Shown here: positions 12,791-14,192 of the stretch, piece by piece
How the letters are laid out: the number at the start of each line of letters is the position of its first letter
Position numbering within the stretch: position 1 is the first letter of the stretch
Origin: Candidatus Rokuibacteriota bacterium
GTDB taxonomy: Bacteria > Methylomirabilota > Methylomirabilia > Rokubacteriales > CSP1-6
Direction of reading: 5' to 3'
DNA: 14,192 nucleotides
Assembly: GCA_016201575.1 (NCBI GenBank)
Contig: JACQCN010000246.1
Coordinates: 1-14,192, forward strand
Made by a program: the position numbers and the translations under genes
The notes under the pieces: generated by a model
Database searches by the model: none
What the model was told of the DNA's origin: nothing
Seen by the model: the letters and a program-made list of their open reading frames with translations, nothing else

Positions 12791-14042
12791 GCCCGTACGC
12801 CTCGGCGAGGATCTGGATGGGATGGCTCGGCGCCGTGCCCGTCCCCTGCGCGATCTGCAGCGCGGCCAGCGGGCAGTCGGTCGCCGTCCGGCTCGCGCCC
12901 GCCCCCCCGATCGCGTCGAAGAGCGGCCGGGCGACCTTGAGCGACAGCTCGTAGTACTCCTTCTTGAAGCCCCAGGTGCCGTCGACGGCCGAGCACTGCT
13001 CGATCACGGCCACGTCGGCGCCCGGAATCGCCCGCAGCACGTCGGCCGACTTGTGGCCCATGTTCTGCGCGCGGAGGTGGCAGGGCACGTGGTAGGCGAT
13101 GCGGCCCGCGCCCTTCGGGAACCTGGTGTCGAGCCGCCCCTCGGCGTGGAGACGGGCGAGGAACTCGAACACGTCCCGCGTCGTCGCCGCCACCAGCCGG
13201 GCGTCCTCCGACGCGTCGAGCCACGGGTACTCCCGCTTCAGCATGTAGCTGCAGGTCGGGCCGAGCGCGACGATCTCGCGCCCTTCCCGCGCCGCCGCGG
13301 CCAGGCTCCGCACGTTGTCGCGGATCAGGGCCCGCGCCTGGTCCATGGCGCCGCCGTCCAGGTACGGCATACCGCAGCAGCGCTGGGACGGCAGCGTCAC
13401 GTCGACCCCGTTCCGCTCGAGCACGCGCACGGCCGCCCGGCCGATGGCCGGCTCGTTGTAGTCGACCGTGCACGTGGCGAAGAGCGCGACGCGCGGAGCG
13501 CCGGCGGTGCCCGCCGGGCGCGCCTGCTTCCGGAACCACTTGGTGAACGTCTGGCGGTGGAACTTCGGCAGGTTCCGGTCCTTGTGGATGCCGGCCACCG
13601 CCTGCATGAACGCGCGGTGCACGGCCAGCTCGTTGGCCCAGTTCGACAGCGGCGCGGTGAGGCTGCCGAGCCGGCCCACCAGCTCGGTGTTCCCGAGCAT
13701 CCGGTCCTGCACGCTCACGCCGTTCTGCCGGGCCTCCGCCGCCCGCGCCCGCAGCATCAGGCGCGGGAAGTCGACCCGCCAGCGGTGAGGCGGCGTGTAG
13801 GGGCAGTGGTTGTAGCAGAGCTTGCACTGGTAGCAGAGATCGACCACTTCCTTCACGTCCACCGCCGGCAGCTTCTCGACGGCGCCGTCGACCGCGTCGG
13901 CGTCGATCCGGTCGAACATCACCTTGAAGGACGGGCACAGGCCCACGCACCGCCGGCAGCCCGCGCAGACGTCGTAGACGCGGCGGAGCTCCGCGTCGAC
14001 CTTGACCGGGTCCCAGAACTCCGCCGCGTCGACGTCCAGCAT
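12777..14042 (-). CDS. GlpC / heterodisulfide reductase-like Fe-S oxidoreductase
   Basis: This 421-residue protein has two N-terminal 4Fe-4S motifs (C26, C29, C32, C36 and C70, C73, C76, C80) and two CCG-type domains. The first CCG domain is complete: C191, C222-C223 (CCGMPYLDGG) and C264. The second has C321 (PCHLRAQN), C350 (EQCSAVDGTWG) and C390 (DCPLAALQ), with Ser351 where the classical second Cys would be. Such proteins pass electrons between Fe-S clusters and a quinone, disulfide or flavoprotein partner, as in GlpC and HdrD. Pairing with DUF3501, and usually rubrerythrin, suggests a role in oxidative-stress or peroxide-linked electron flow, which is inference. There is no flavin domain and no membrane segment. 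The ATG at 14042 has only a weak ribosome binding site and lies 8 bases after the upstream gene. Confidence 0.9.
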   Translation of the reverse strand: MLDVDAAEFWDPVKVDAELRRVYDVCAGCRRCVGLCPSFKVMFDRIDADAVDGAVEKLPAVDVKEVVDLCYQCKLCYNHCPYTPPHRWRVDFPRLMLRARAAEARQNGVSVQDRMLGNTELVGRLGSLTAPLSNWANELAVHRAFMQAVAGIHKDRNLPKFHRQTFTKWFRKQARPAGTAGAPRVALFATCTVDYNEPAIGRAAVRVLERNGVDVTLPSQRCCGMPYLDGGAMDQARALIRDNVRSLAAAAREGREIVALGPTCSYMLKREYPWLDASEDARLVAATTRDVFEFLARLHAEGRLDTRFPKGAGRIAYHVPCHLRAQNMGHKSADVLRAIPGADVAVIEQCSAVDGTWGFKKEYYELSLKVARPLFDAIGGAGASRTATDCPLAALQIAQGTGTAPSHPIQILAEAYGLATD

Positions 14043-14050
14043 CGCCGGGC

Positions 14051-14192
14051 CTAGCAGTCCGTGGTTAAACTCTTCGCGTTCAGCACGCTCGGGCGGTAGT
14101 CCATGAAGTGGACAGGACGCCCGGCAGTGATCGCGAGACGCGCCAGAACCGCCGGGCGACCATCCAGACGCACGCGACGAGCATTCCGAAGG
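14051..14192 (-). CDS. 3' end of an unidentified gene upstream of the GlpC-like gene
   Basis: On the minus strand the frame is open from the window edge to a TAG at 14051-14053, 46 codons, ending LARLAITAGRPVHFMDYRPS and then a short tail, VLNAKSLTTDC. The composition is protein-like and the 8-base gap to the GlpC-like start suggests one operon. I do not recognise the family, and too little is present to test whether it is the rubrerythrin or another partner commonly found at this position. Confidence 0.4.
   Translation of the reverse strand, partial: LRNARRVRLDGRPAVLARLAITAGRPVHFMDYRPSVLNAKSLTTDC

Overview
The window is GC-rich. It carries long overlapping ORFs on both strands, strong GGAGG-type ribosome binding sites and tightly packed genes. 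The content (split pyruvate:ferredoxin-type oxidoreductase, GlpC-like Fe-S oxidoreductase with DUF3501, old-yellow-enzyme fusion, hemerythrin, PuuD-like membrane domain) suggests an environmental bacterium with anaerobic or micro-oxic redox metabolism. An uncultivated Rokubacteria/Methylomirabilota-type lineage would fit, but that placement is inference from gene style, not from a marker gene.

Left edge (1-1428): the 3' part of a hemerythrin-like gene on the plus strand converges on a minus-strand PAS-LuxR regulator whose PAS domain carries a four-cysteine cluster.

Central minus-strand cluster, in transcription order (9996 down to 1743): a TPP-dependent acetolactate-synthase-like enzyme; 26 bases on, an old-yellow-enzyme flavoprotein with 4Fe-4S and FAD/NAD modules; after a longer gap, the alpha-gamma half of a 2-oxoacid:ferredoxin oxidoreductase; a two-CBS-domain protein; the ferredoxin-TPP (delta-beta) half of the same enzyme; and a very small cysteine-rich protein. 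The last four genes are joined by overlaps of 8 and 4 bases and a 17-base gap with a strong ribosome binding site, so they look like one co-translated unit. Together the genes describe cleavage of 2-oxoacids and transfer of low-potential electrons.

Middle (9997-10899): a gene-poor stretch with a probable decayed plus-strand gene, a tRNA-like 5' half on the minus strand, and a good extended -10 promoter on the plus strand.

Plus-strand pair (10945-11950): a small protein that is about two-thirds Asp/Glu, followed by a six-helix membrane protein of the urate-oxidase-N-terminal (PuuD) type that lacks the cytochrome c domain.

Right part, minus strand (14192-12029): the tail of an unidentified gene, a GlpC/heterodisulfide-reductase-like Fe-S oxidoreductase, and a DUF3501 gene. 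The DUF3501 reading frame breaks near its end and faces a convincing protein tail in another frame. GlpC-like plus DUF3501 is a known conserved pairing, often with rubrerythrin.

The points most worth a second look are the CBS gene wedged between the two halves of the oxidoreductase, the tiny cysteine-rich gene that ends that operon, the broken DUF3501 end, and the acidic-protein/PuuD-like pair.
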